Shown piece after piece: positions 44,307-52,502 of a DNA stretch of 64,000 bases. The notes below the pieces were generated by a model, which saw only the letters and a program-made list of their open reading frames with translations, searched no databases and had not been told where the DNA came from. The number at the start of each line of letters is the position of its first letter. Positions within the stretch are counted from its first letter, which is position 1. The position numbers were made by a program, and so were the translations under genes. Source of the stretch: Pelagerythrobacter marensis (GTDB taxonomy: Bacteria > Pseudomonadota > Alphaproteobacteria > Sphingomonadales > Sphingomonadaceae); NCBI RefSeq assembly GCF_036700095.1, contig NZ_CP144918.1:1-64000 (forward strand), written 5' to 3'.

Positions 44307-46379
44307 TTATTCCGCCGGGCGGAGCGACATGGCGAAGCCGCCGCCGTGCTCCATCGTCAGAATCAGCCTGTCGCCTGCCCGGACCGGGCGCTTCTCGCGC
44401 ACCATGGCGAACCGGTCGCCCTCTATGCCGCCGCCTTCTCCATCGCGCCAGATCTCGGCCATATAGCGCGTGCCGGCAGGCAGGAAGGCGAGGTCGAGCG
44501 CGATCTCGCGCCGGTGTGCGTCGGTGATCCCGCCGATCCACCAGTCTTCCCCGCCGCGGCGCTGGCGCGCGACGACGGCATATTCGCCGATCTCTCCCGC
44601 CAGGACCCGCGTCCGCTCCCAGTCGACCGGCACTTGCTCGATGAAGGCCAGCGCATCGGGAAAGCGGGCATAGTTTTCGGGCAAGTCGGCGGCCATCTGG
44701 ATCGGCGAATAGATCGCCACATAGTCGGCCAGCTGGCGCGCCAGCGTGTTGGGAAGCGGGCGGCCGTCGCGCCCTTCGAGGCTGACGATCCCCGGCGTCA
44801 GGTCGAACGGGCCCGACAACATGCGGGTGAACAGCAGAGTCGGTTCGTGGTCGGGCGGGTTCGGCGGCGCGCCCCAGGCCATGTACTCGGTGCCCCGCGC
44901 ACCCTCGCGCGTGACGAGGTTGGGCCATGTCCGGCGCAGGCCGGTGTCCTTGACCGGTTCGTGGGCGTTGATCGCGATCCGGTGTTCCGCCGCGCGTTCG
45001 GCCACGTGGGCGTGGTGGCGCACCATGAACTGGCCGTCGTGGTATTCCCACTGCTCGGTCCCGTCCGGGTCTTCGCGCAGCACCATGCCGGCGTCGGCGA
45101 CGTAGCCGGTCTTGACCGAACGGACGCCGTGCGCCGCGTAGTAATCGAGCGCATCCTCGAGCTGGCGTTCGTAGAGGCCCGCGTTGCCCGCCGTTTCGTG
45201 ATGGCCCATGATCTCGACCCCCTTGGCTTTCGCGTAAGCCGCCACGCGGTCCATGTCGAAATCGGGATAGGCTTCGGCAAACCGGAAGTCGCGGCCGCTT
45301 TCGCTCCACCACCCCCGATTCCAGCCCTCGATCAGGACCGAACCGAATCCGTGCTCGGCTGCGAAGTCGATATAGCGCAGCGCGTTCTCGGTCGTCGCGC
45401 CGTGTTTGGGCCCGTCGTTCCAGCTCCAGATATCGAGATGCATTCCCCACCAGATGCCGACGTACTTGTGCGGGGTGAACCAGTCGAGATCGTCGATCCG
45501 GCTGGGTTCGTTGAGGTTGAGGAACATGTCCGCCGCTGCATAGAGCGCAGGCGCATCCTCGCCGATCAGCACGGTCCGCCACGGGGTCGCGAAGGGGGCC
45601 GCACGGCGCACCTTCCACGGCTGCGAAGACGGCGCAAGCCGGGTGCGGAAACGCTGCCCCTCGACCCGCTGGAGCCAGAAGGCCGCATAGTCGACCAGCG
45701 CCGCCTCGTGGATCGCGATGTGCAGGCCATCGGCACGACGGAAGGTGATCGGTGTATGCGCGGTGCCCACTTCGCGCGCAGGCGTGTTGCGATAGAGATA
45801 CTCGTAGCGGTTCCACTCGCCGCCGGGGATCCACCAGGCTTCGATCTCGCCGCCGTCGGTGGCGAGATCGAACTCGGTCAGTTCCTCGTCGATCCGCACG
45901 TCGGCCAGCTGCGCCTGTTCGGGGAATTCGAAGCGGAAGCCGACGCCGTCGTCGAACACCCGCGCCACCAGTTCGATCGTGCGTCTGTCGCGCACCTGTT
46001 CCACCATCGGCACGCGGATTTCGCGATAGTCGTTGGTGACCAGCCGGCTTTCGCCCCACGGCTGTTCCCAGGTTTCGGTGTGGCTGGTGCGCGTTGCCTC
46101 GCCCAGTTTCACGCCGTGCTGCCACTTGCCCGCGCCGCGAAGCATGAAGCCGAGCGCGGAAGGTGCGATGACCTGCCGGCCGTCGCGCGTGACGGTATAG
46201 CTGGGGATCCCGTCCACCGTCGTCACCGCAAAGCAGACGCGCGCATCGGGGGAGCACTGGCTGTGCGTCACGTCGTCGCGCGCCGCAGCGGCGGAGTGCA
46301 GCCCCATCGTGACCCCCAGCGCCAGCACGCTGCCGAGCAGGGTCGGCGAAGGCCGATTGCGAGACGTTTGATTATTCAT
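44307..46379 (-). CDS. GH97 family alpha-glucosidase (SusB-like)
   Basis: 690 residues. Signal peptide ends near AAA (about 33). A GH97 N-terminal beta-sandwich (about 40-290) is followed by a TIM barrel with the family motifs WWGMHLDIWSW and GHHETAGN, plus NAHEPVKDTGLRRTWPN and EGARGTEYMAW, and then a C-terminal beta domain. The glutamates in HHET and NAHE match the inverting SusB branch rather than the Asp-containing retaining branch. It releases glucose from alpha-glucans or oligosaccharides in the periplasm. It faces the MFS permease gene across a shared operator region. Confidence 0.92.
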   Translation of the reverse strand: MNNQTSRNRPSPTLLGSVLALGVTMGLHSAAAARDDVTHSQCSPDARVCFAVTTVDGIPSYTVTRDGRQVIAPSALGFMLRGAGKWQHGVKLGEATRTSHTETWEQPWGESRLVTNDYREIRVPMVEQVRDRRTIELVARVFDDGVGFRFEFPEQAQLADVRIDEELTEFDLATDGGEIEAWWIPGGEWNRYEYLYRNTPAREVGTAHTPITFRRADGLHIAIHEAALVDYAAFWLQRVEGQRFRTRLAPSSQPWKVRRAAPFATPWRTVLIGEDAPALYAAADMFLNLNEPSRIDDLDWFTPHKYVGIWWGMHLDIWSWNDGPKHGATTENALRYIDFAAEHGFGSVLIEGWNRGWWSESGRDFRFAEAYPDFDMDRVAAYAKAKGVEIMGHHETAGNAGLYERQLEDALDYYAAHGVRSVKTGYVADAGMVLREDPDGTEQWEYHDGQFMVRHHAHVAERAAEHRIAINAHEPVKDTGLRRTWPNLVTREGARGTEYMAWGAPPNPPDHEPTLLFTRMLSGPFDLTPGIVSLEGRDGRPLPNTLARQLADYVAIYSPIQMAADLPENYARFPDALAFIEQVPVDWERTRVLAGEIGEYAVVARQRRGGEDWWIGGITDAHRREIALDLAFLPAGTRYMAEIWRDGEGGGIEGDRFAMVREKRPVRAGDRLILTMEHGGGFAMSLRPAE

Positions 46380-46467
46380 CCAGCTCTCCCTACCGCTGTG
46401 CGCGGTCCGTTTTATGACCGTCCGTCGCGGATTCGCTGTCGCGGTTGTGACGGAAGAAGAAACCGCG

Positions 46468-46481
46468 TGCAACCGGTTACA
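46468..46481. promoter_or_regulatory. Putative LacI-family operator 3 (TGCAACCGGTTACA)
   Basis: Strong palindrome in the 153-bp divergent region between GH97 (-) and the MFS permease (+), 52 bp before the permease start. It shares the CGGTT core and outer TG/CA with the other two sites. Confidence 0.7.
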
Positions 46482-46532
46482 TGATCGGTTAAGCCGCTTC
46501 GAAAGTGTACAGACCCTGGGAGGGAAAGCAGA

Positions 46533-47825
46533 ATGGCCGTGGTACCCGAAACCGCATCGAGCACCGATCCGAATCCGGTCGAGAGCGGCGCCCAGCATGT
46601 CGATGCCCCCGGTCTGCAATACTTCGTCTTCGGTCTGTTCTTCATCTTCGGCGGGATAACCTCGCTCAACGACGTGCTCATCCCGAAGCTGAAAGAGCTG
46701 TTCACGCTCAACTACACCCAGGCGATGCTGGTGCAGTTCTGCTTCTTCACCGCATACCTGCTGGTGGGCATACCCGGGGCCAAGCTGGTCAAACGCATCG
46801 GATATATGCGCGGCGCCGTGGCCGGCCTGCTGACGATGATGGTCGGCTGCCTGCTGTTCATTCCCGCCAGCCAGACGGCCACTTACGGCATTTTCCTGTT
46901 CGCCCTGTTCGTGCTGGCGAGCGGCGTGGTGATCGTTCAGGTGGTCGCGAACCCGCTGATCAGCCTGCTCGGGCCGCCGCGCACCGCGCACAGCCGGCTG
47001 ACGTTCGCGCAGGCGTTCAATTCGCTCGGCACGACGGTGTTTCCGATCGTCGGCTCGATCGTCATTCTCGGCAGCCTCGCCAACGTGAGTGCCGACCAGC
47101 TTTCGGGTGCGGAACTGCTCGCCTATCAGCAGGCGGAAAGCGAGGCGATCTGGCAGGGCTACCTCGGCGTCGCCGCGCTGATCGCGCTCGTCTCGCTCGC
47201 CGTGTGGCTGTTCCGCAATCGCCTGAAGGGCGAACGGCACGAGGCGTCTTCGGGCCTTGCCGGGCTCGATCTGCTGAAACGCACACGCTTCGGTTACGGC
47301 GCGCTCAGCATTTTTCTCTATGTCGGGGCGGAAGTCGCGATCGGATCGATCATCATCAACTATCTCGCGCAGGATCGCGTTCTCGGCCAGCCCGAAAGCG
47401 CGATCGGCTGGATGGTCGGCCTCTATTGGGGCGGCGCGATGGTCGGCCGCTTTATCGGATCGGCGGTGCTGAGGGTGTTCAGCCCGGGCAAGATCCTCGC
47501 CTTCAACGCGACCGGGGCGATCCTGCTGATCCTGGTCTCCGCCAACACCGGCGGCGTGGTCGCCGGCTACAGCCTGCTGGCGGTGGGCCTGATGAATTCG
47601 ATCATGTTCCCGACGATCTTCTCGCTCGCCTGCGAGAAGCTCGGCCCCCGGGCAGCGGACGGATCGGGCATCATCAACGTCGCGATCTTCGGCGGCGCCG
47701 TGGTCCCGGTGGTCTTCGGCGCACTCGCCGACCTTACCGGTAGCCTCGCGATCGCGCTGGCCCTGCCGGCGGCGTGCTATGCCATCATCGCAGGTTTCGG
47801 CATCTTCGCGCGGCGCCCGGCCTGA
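46533..47825 (+). CDS. MFS sugar permease (glucose/galactose, FucP/GluP-like)
   Basis: 430 residues with twelve helices. It fits the FHS (fucose-galactose-glucose:H+ symporter) group: FVFGLFFIFGGITSLNDVLIPKLKELF in helix 1, QVVANPLISLLGPP in helix 4 and LTFAQAFNSLGTT. It would import the glucose released in the periplasm by GH3 and GH97 with protons. The LacI-type operator upstream places it in the locus regulon. Confidence 0.92.
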   Translation: MAVVPETASSTDPNPVESGAQHVDAPGLQYFVFGLFFIFGGITSLNDVLIPKLKELFTLNYTQAMLVQFCFFTAYLLVGIPGAKLVKRIGYMRGAVAGLLTMMVGCLLFIPASQTATYGIFLFALFVLASGVVIVQVVANPLISLLGPPRTAHSRLTFAQAFNSLGTTVFPIVGSIVILGSLANVSADQLSGAELLAYQQAESEAIWQGYLGVAALIALVSLAVWLFRNRLKGERHEASSGLAGLDLLKRTRFGYGALSIFLYVGAEVAIGSIIINYLAQDRVLGQPESAIGWMVGLYWGGAMVGRFIGSAVLRVFSPGKILAFNATGAILLILVSANTGGVVAGYSLLAVGLMNSIMFPTIFSLACEKLGPRAADGSGIINVAIFGGAVVPVVFGALADLTGSLAIALALPAACYAIIAGFGIFARRPA

Positions 47826-47908
47826 CGGCGCGGACGACGCGGCGAAGGGGCGGCGAAGGGGCGGCGCCCGCGCCTTCGGCAGTCTTCCACCGGGCGCAAA
47901 CTCGTGCT

Positions 47909-47937
47909 TTGACCGTCTGAAACGAAACCGATATCGC
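47909..47937 (+). promoter_or_regulatory. Putative promoter of Crp/Fnr gene
   Basis: TTGACC (47909-47914), a 17-bp spacer and TATCGC (47932-47937), 20 bp before the GTG start. The -10 box is weak, so this is tentative. Confidence 0.35.
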
Positions 47938-47957
47938 TCGCCTTCAGGGAGATCGAC

Positions 47958-48701
47958 GTGCTGACCAGACTGTTCCTTCGCGGGCGCCTTCGCCACGATC
48001 TGAGTGAAACCGAACAGCGCGCTATCGAAGATGCGATCACGCGGACGGTCGAACTCGAACCGCGCGAGCAGCTCGTCGAACGCGGCGAGAAACTGGAACG
48101 CAGCCTCTACATCATCGAAGGCACGATGGTGCGGCACATCGACGACAAGCGCGGCGAACGCCAGCTCGTCGGCGTCAACATCGCGGGCGACTTCATCGAC
48201 CTTCACGGCTATCCGATGAAGCGGCTCGACCACAGCATTTCCTCGCTTTCCAGGGCAACGCTGGCGGAAATTCCGCACCATGCGATCACCGCACTGGTGG
48301 CGGGCCACCCCCATCTCGCCCGCGCGCTGTGGTTCTCGACGCTGCTCGACGCCGCCATGCATCGCGAATGGATCTTCCGCCTGGGCCGGCTCAATGCCGA
48401 AGGGCGGATCGCGCACCTGATTTGCGAGCTGATCAGCCGGTTGCGCTTCGTCGACGAATTCGACGGACGCATCCTCCCCATCCCGCTGCTGCAGCGCGAC
48501 TATGCCGAAGCCTGCGGCATCACCCCGGTGCACGCCAATCGCAGCTTCCGCACGCTCAAGGAACGCGGCCTGCTCACGCCCATGGGCGACGGGCGGCTGG
48601 AAATCCACGACGAACGCGGGCTGCGCGAGCTGGCGCAGTTCGACGGGGCCTATCTCTACGGCGAAGGCGCACTGGCGCCGACGGCGCTCGAAGACAGCTA
48701 G
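47958..48701 (+). CDS. Crp/Fnr family transcriptional regulator
   Basis: 247 residues. N-terminal cyclic-nucleotide-binding-like beta roll (about 20-140), dimerisation helix, and C-terminal winged helix (about 160-230) with the recognition region YAEACGITPVHANRSFRTLKERG. There is no Fnr-type N-terminal cysteine cluster, and the cAMP-binding arginine/serine pattern is not evident, so the effector is unknown. GTG 47958 has CAGGGAG upstream. Whether it controls the sugar locus cannot be read from sequence. Its stop begins a dispersed repeat. Confidence 0.9.
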   Translation: MLTRLFLRGRLRHDLSETEQRAIEDAITRTVELEPREQLVERGEKLERSLYIIEGTMVRHIDDKRGERQLVGVNIAGDFIDLHGYPMKRLDHSISSLSRATLAEIPHHAITALVAGHPHLARALWFSTLLDAAMHREWIFRLGRLNAEGRIAHLICELISRLRFVDEFDGRILPIPLLQRDYAEACGITPVHANRSFRTLKERGLLTPMGDGRLEIHDERGLRELAQFDGAYLYGEGALAPTALEDS

Positions 48702-48769
48702 AGTCGCTTTCTTCGAGACGGCACCGGCCCGCACCCGGTGCCGCTTCAGCCTTGCTGAAAACGACTTTA
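48699..48769. terminator. Bidirectional terminator-like inverted repeat (copies 4 and 5)
   Basis: Two head-to-head copies of the stop-anchored repeat form one long inverted repeat. The left arm starts with the crp stop (TAGAGTCGCTTTC) and the right arm, read on the minus strand, starts with the DUF1989 stop (TAAAGTCGTTTTC). Both run into CGGCACCGG. An inner hairpin TTCAGC-CTT-GCTGAA lies at 48744-48758. Both flanking genes take their stop codons from the repeat. Confidence 0.65.
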
Positions 48770-49411
48770 GAATCGCTCCGGGCGGCCCCGATTGCCCGCC
48801 GGTTCGATCCGATAGTCGATCGGCTTGAAGCTCCCGCCGTTCGACGCATAGGCGGAACAGGCGGTCAGCCCGATCACCAGCGGCATCAGGGCGCGCAGCC
48901 GGATGCGGTCTCCGGGCCGGGTCGAAGGCGGCAAGACCGCAATCTTCCCGCCCGCCGGGTCGACCGGGACATTCATGAATATGTTGAAAGCGGTGGGGAT
49001 CGCGTCTTCGCCGATACCGTACGGCACCAGCGCCTCGGCCAGATTTCCGAAGCAGCCGCGATGGACCGGCTTGTCGGGATAGAAATGGCGGAAGGTATCG
49101 ACCGAGCAGGGGGTGAGCAGAAAGTCGTGACAGCCCGCCGTATCCTCAACGATTTCGAGCATTCTGCGCGAGCGGTTGGACCACAGGACATTGCCCGCGG
49201 TCAGGCTGATCGTTTCCTCGTAATCGAACGTGCGCCCGTTGGAGATAACCTCGCGCACGTCGTCGCGCGCATAGGCGACGAGGTCGCCCACCTGCCCCCC
49301 TTCGGGATCGAGCACGACAAGCTCGTCGCCTTCGTCGAGCAGGAAGGCCGTGCCGCTGCGCGGGGGGATGCGGCGGGTCACGCCGCCGTGCGGGGGTCGC
49401 GGAACGGGCAT
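48767..49411 (-). CDS. DUF1989 protein (urea-carboxylase-associated / CgdA-CgdB-like)
   Basis: 214 residues. The family pattern is clear: GDLVAYARDD, SNGRTFDYEETISLTAGN, CHDFLLTPCS, NIFMNVPVDPAGG and a C-terminal ACSAYASNGG with candidate metal-binding Cys/Asn residues. DUF1989 proteins next to urea or guanidine carboxylase act as carboxyguanidine deiminase subunits. Here no carboxylase is present; the partner is a heme N-hydroxylase-like protein whose gene overlaps this one by 34 bases. The reaction is therefore open: perhaps hydrolysis or deimination of a hydroxylated guanidino compound. Confidence 0.85.
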   Translation of the reverse strand: MPVPRPPHGGVTRRIPPRSGTAFLLDEGDELVVLDPEGGQVGDLVAYARDDVREVISNGRTFDYEETISLTAGNVLWSNRSRRMLEIVEDTAGCHDFLLTPCSVDTFRHFYPDKPVHRGCFGNLAEALVPYGIGEDAIPTAFNIFMNVPVDPAGGKIAVLPPSTRPGDRIRLRALMPLVIGLTACSAYASNGGSFKPIDYRIEPAGNRGRPERF

Positions 49412-50085
49412 TGCCAGTCGTCCCCGACCTCGCGGCCGCTATACTGGCGCGCCTCGCTGCTCTCGCCGTGCCGCGCGAGCATCGGGTTGATCGATCCGGC
49501 CAGGCTCTCGTCGCGGGCAAGGATGCGTTCGCGCATGCGTTCGTACCGATTGCTCGCCCGAAGCTGTTCGAACTGGTCGTGAAGGTTGAACACCAGCGTC
49601 GGATAGGGCGCGCGGCGCGCCGGGCGCGACGCACCGGGATGCATGCCGACCACGAAATAGGCCTGATTGCCGAACGAGAGCGAGAAATGGGGATCGTCGG
49701 GATCGCTGCTGACGTTCTCGTCGTAGGGATGCCCGATCCAGCCATCCTTGTCGGCGAGCGATTGCAGGCGTTCCCACATCGCGCTTTCGAATGCACTCTC
49801 GGTCATCTTCCCCGGTTCGGAGAATACGACGGCAAAGCTGCGCAGTCCCGAGGGATCGCGGGAATACTCGGCGCTCCATTCCAGCAGCCGCTGATGGATC
49901 CGCACATCGTCCCAGCCGCTTACCAGCGACCAGGCCGGCTCGATCCGCAGCGTACCCCTGGCAAGCGCCGCCTTTGCGCCGACGCAGGGAAAATCGGCCG
50001 CGGCCACGTGGTTTCGCAGGGACGATTCGAGTCTGGCAGTGTCGAGCGGAATAAGGGGGCGATCGAAATCGGGAATCGGGGGCAT
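49378..50085 (-). CDS. YqcI/YcgG family protein (GntA/DcsA-like heme-dependent guanidine N-hydroxylase)
   Basis: 235 residues. The family is recognised by PCVGAKAAL, the FAVVFSEPG-type strand, WERLQSLADKDG and above all GNQAYFVVGMHPGASRPARR followed by TLVFNLHDQFEQLR. Characterised relatives (GntA in guanitoxin and DcsA in D-cycloserine synthesis) bind heme and hydroxylate a guanidino nitrogen. A His in GMHPG or NLHDQF is a plausible heme ligand, but I cannot prove it. The DUF1989 gene starts inside its 3' end, so the two probably act on the same compound. Confidence 0.8.
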   Translation of the reverse strand: MPPIPDFDRPLIPLDTARLESSLRNHVAAADFPCVGAKAALARGTLRIEPAWSLVSGWDDVRIHQRLLEWSAEYSRDPSGLRSFAVVFSEPGKMTESAFESAMWERLQSLADKDGWIGHPYDENVSSDPDDPHFSLSFGNQAYFVVGMHPGASRPARRAPYPTLVFNLHDQFEQLRASNRYERMRERILARDESLAGSINPMLARHGESSEARQYSGREVGDDWQCPFRDPRTAA

Positions 50086-50134
50086 GCCCCATACTACTCC
50101 GAAACCGCGCTCCGGTTTCCGCCGCCAACATTGA

Positions 50135-50302
50135 TCAGTCCGGTCGCTTGCGCCGCGCCCGCGCCCCGATACGCCGGCCGATGACAAGCCCGGCCAGCCC
50201 CAGCCCGAAAAGCGCGAGGTTCGAAGGTTCGGGCAATGGCGTCGCCCCGGCCACCATTGCCGGAGAGGCCAGCCCGAAAGAAAGGATCGTCCATACGCGC
50301 AT
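50135..50302 (-). CDS. Very small PEP-CTERM domain protein
   Basis: 55 residues from the ATG at 50302. It consists almost entirely of a short hydrophobic leader (MRVWTILSFGLASPAMVAGA), the PEP motif LPEPSN, a transmembrane stretch FGLGLAGLVIG and an arginine-rich end. This is the tripartite exosortase recognition signal with hardly any mature domain in front of it. Not every annotation pipeline would call it. Function unknown; the exosortase and its EPS locus are not in this window. Confidence 0.6.
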   Translation of the reverse strand: MRVWTILSFGLASPAMVAGATPLPEPSNLALFGLGLAGLVIGRRIGARARRKRPD

Positions 50303-50386
50303 GATGCCTGCCACCGCTCGGCGGGAATGCTCCGCGCGGCAAGCGAAATTCGCCATGCGTCCCGGATCGGCACTTGCAACCGGGCG

Positions 50387-51160
50387 TTATCCCCGGGCCG
50401 GAATGCCTGCCGCGCGCAAGGCCGCATGGGCTTGGGCGATCGAATATTTGCCGAAGTGGAAAATGGATGCGGCGAGGACGGCGCTCGCCCCGCCCCGGAC
50501 AACGCCGTCGACCAGGTGATCGAGCGTGCCCACGCCCCCGCTGGCGATCACCGGCACCGGCACCGCATCGGCAATCGCGCGAGTCAGCGCAAGGTCGTAA
50601 CCGGCCTGAGTCCCGTCGCCGTCCATCGAGGTGACGAGCAGCTCGCCCGCGCCCAGTTCGGCCAGCCGCCGGGCGTGAGCCACTGCATCGATCCCGGTCG
50701 CCCTGCGCCCGCCATGGGTGAAAACTTCCCAGCCCGACGGGGTCGCCCCCTCGCCCACGCGCCGCGCATCGACCGAGGCGACGCAGCACTGGCTGCCGAA
50801 CTTCGCGGCAATTTCGCCGACCAGCTCGGGCCGGGCGACGGCGGCGGAATTGACCGCGACTTTGTCCGCCCCGGCCAGCAGGAGCGCGCGGGCATCGCCC
50901 ACCGTGCGAACCCCGCCGCCGACGGTGAACGGCATGAAGCAGACCTGCGCCGTGCGCCGGACGATATCGAGCAGCGTCCCGCGCCCTTCGTGGCTGGCGG
51001 ATATGTCGAGGAAGCACAGCTCGTCCGCCCCGGCCGCGTCGTAGGCCTGGGCCTGTTCGACCGGGTCGCCGGCATCCTTGAGATCGACGAAGTTCACGCC
51101 CTTGACCACGCGGCCATCGGCGACGTCGAGGCAGGGGATCACGCGCACGCGAACGGTCAT
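50387..51160 (-). CDS. hisF: Imidazole glycerol phosphate synthase cyclase subunit HisF
   Basis: 257-residue TIM barrel. It takes ammonia from HisH and converts PRFAR to imidazole glycerol phosphate and AICAR. Motifs: [18 protein letters not shown] with catalytic Asp11-type residue, [17 protein letters not shown], the second catalytic Asp in SMDGDGT and ASGGVG. The ATG at 51160 overlaps the hisA stop (ATGA). It is the last his gene of this run; hisE and hisG are not adjacent. Confidence 0.97.
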   Translation of the reverse strand: MTVRVRVIPCLDVADGRVVKGVNFVDLKDAGDPVEQAQAYDAAGADELCFLDISASHEGRGTLLDIVRRTAQVCFMPFTVGGGVRTVGDARALLLAGADKVAVNSAAVARPELVGEIAAKFGSQCCVASVDARRVGEGATPSGWEVFTHGGRRATGIDAVAHARRLAELGAGELLVTSMDGDGTQAGYDLALTRAIADAVPVPVIASGGVGTLDHLVDGVVRGGASAVLAASIFHFGKYSIAQAHAALRAAGIPARG

Positions 51161-51894
51161 GCCCGGCCCGCCATGGCAATGGCCGCGGCCAGATCGAGCC
51201 GCCCGTCGTAGAGCGCCCGGCCGGTGATCACCCCCTCGATCCCCTCTTCGGCATGAAGCGCCAGGAGATGGATGTCGTCGAGGCCCTTCACGCCGCCGCT
51301 GGCGATGACGGGCAGGTCGACGTGGCGCGCCAGGTCGACGGTGGCGTCGATATTGCAGCCTTTCAGCAGGCCGTCGCGCCCGATGTCGGTGAACAGCAGG
51401 CTGGCGACCCCCGCATCCTCGAACCGGCGGGCGAGGTCCGCGACCGGCACGTCGGACACCGCGGCCCAGCCTTCGGTCGCGACCATCCCGTCGCGCGCGT
51501 CCACGGCGACGACGATCCCGCCCGGGAACTCGGCCGCCATGTCCTTCACGAACTGCGGATCCCTGAGCGCGGCGGTTCCCATGACGATCCGCGCGACGCC
51601 CAACTCGAACCACCCTTCCACCGCCTCGCGCGTGCGGATCCCGCCGCCGAGCTGGACGTAGCCGGGAAAGGCGGCGACGATCGCCTCCACAGCCTCGCGA
51701 TTTTCCGCGCGGCCTGCGAAAGACCCGTCGAGATCGACCACATGGAGATGCTGCGCCCCCGCTTCGGCAAACAGCCTGGCCTGCGCGGCGGGATCGTCGC
51801 CATAGACGGTGGCGCGCGCCATGTCGCCTTCGGCCAGGCGCACGACCTCGCCGGCCTTCAGGTCGATTGCGGGAAAGACGATCACGGGCGCCAC
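51157..51894 (-). CDS. hisA: ProFAR isomerase HisA
   Basis: 245-residue TIM barrel that isomerises ProFAR to PRFAR in histidine synthesis. Catalytic Asp in [22 protein letters not shown], and the second Asp in [11 protein letters not shown] start at 51894 overlaps hisH by 13 bases; another GTG nine bases later is possible. Confidence 0.96.
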   Translation of the reverse strand: MAPVIVFPAIDLKAGEVVRLAEGDMARATVYGDDPAAQARLFAEAGAQHLHVVDLDGSFAGRAENREAVEAIVAAFPGYVQLGGGIRTREAVEGWFELGVARIVMGTAALRDPQFVKDMAAEFPGGIVVAVDARDGMVATEGWAAVSDVPVADLARRFEDAGVASLLFTDIGRDGLLKGCNIDATVDLARHVDLPVIASGGVKGLDDIHLLALHAEEGIEGVITGRALYDGRLDLAAAIAMAGRA

Positions 51895-52502
51895 TCCAGG
51901 AAACGGGCGAGAAGCGCCAGGCCGTAAGCCTGGCTCTTTTCCGGGTGGAACTGCACGCCGAGCAGATTGTCGCGCGCGACGGCGGCCACGATCCCGCCGC
52001 CATGGTCGGTCATCGCGGCGATATGCTGCGGCTCGTCGACCGCGAAATGGAAGGAATGGAGGAAATAGGCTTCCCCCTCCTCCAGAACGGGGCCGGCGTG
52101 GGCGGTCGGCGCCACGTCGTTCCAGCCCATGTGCGGCACCTTGATCGCGGGATCGGTCCGCTCGATCGCGCGGACTTCTCCGCCGATCCAGCCGAGCCCG
52201 CGGGTCGTGCCGTGTTCCAGCCCGCGATCGGCCAGAAGCTGCATCCCGACGCAGACCCCCAGGAACGGCGCGCCGCCCACGCGCACGCGCTCGTCCATCG
52301 CCTCGACCAGGCCGGGAATCGACGTGAGGCCGCGGGCGCAGGCGCGGAACGATCCGACGCCGGGCAGAACGATCCGGTCCGCCGCGCGCACCGCATCGGG
52401 TGCGGCAGTCACCAGAACCCGGGCGCCGACCGTGCGCAGCGCGTTTTCGACCGAGTGCAGGTTCCCCGCGCCGTAATCGACCAGCGCAACCGTTTCAGCC
52501 AC
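51882..52502 (-). CDS. hisH: Imidazole glycerol phosphate synthase glutaminase subunit HisH
   Basis: 206-residue class I glutamine amidotransferase that supplies ammonia to HisF. Signature [14 protein letters not shown] at the N-terminus, LPGVGSF, nucleophile Cys in GVCVGMQLL (about 86), and catalytic His/Glu in GVQFHPEKS. The GTG start at 52502 lies inside the 3' end of hisB (eight-base overlap) and places the conserved strand at residue 5. Confidence 0.96.
   Translation of the reverse strand: MAETVALVDYGAGNLHSVENALRTVGARVLVTAAPDAVRAADRIVLPGVGSFRACARGLTSIPGLVEAMDERVRVGGAPFLGVCVGMQLLADRGLEHGTTRGLGWIGGEVRAIERTDPAIKVPHMGWNDVAPTAHAGPVLEEGEAYFLHSFHFAVDEPQHIAAMTDHGGGIVAAVARDNLLGVQFHPEKSQAYGLALLARFLEWRP

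Noticed and set aside
46414-46532. Short frame at the front of the MFS permease running through operator 3
   Set aside because: It is in a different phase, without a ribosome site, and would cover the regulatory region.
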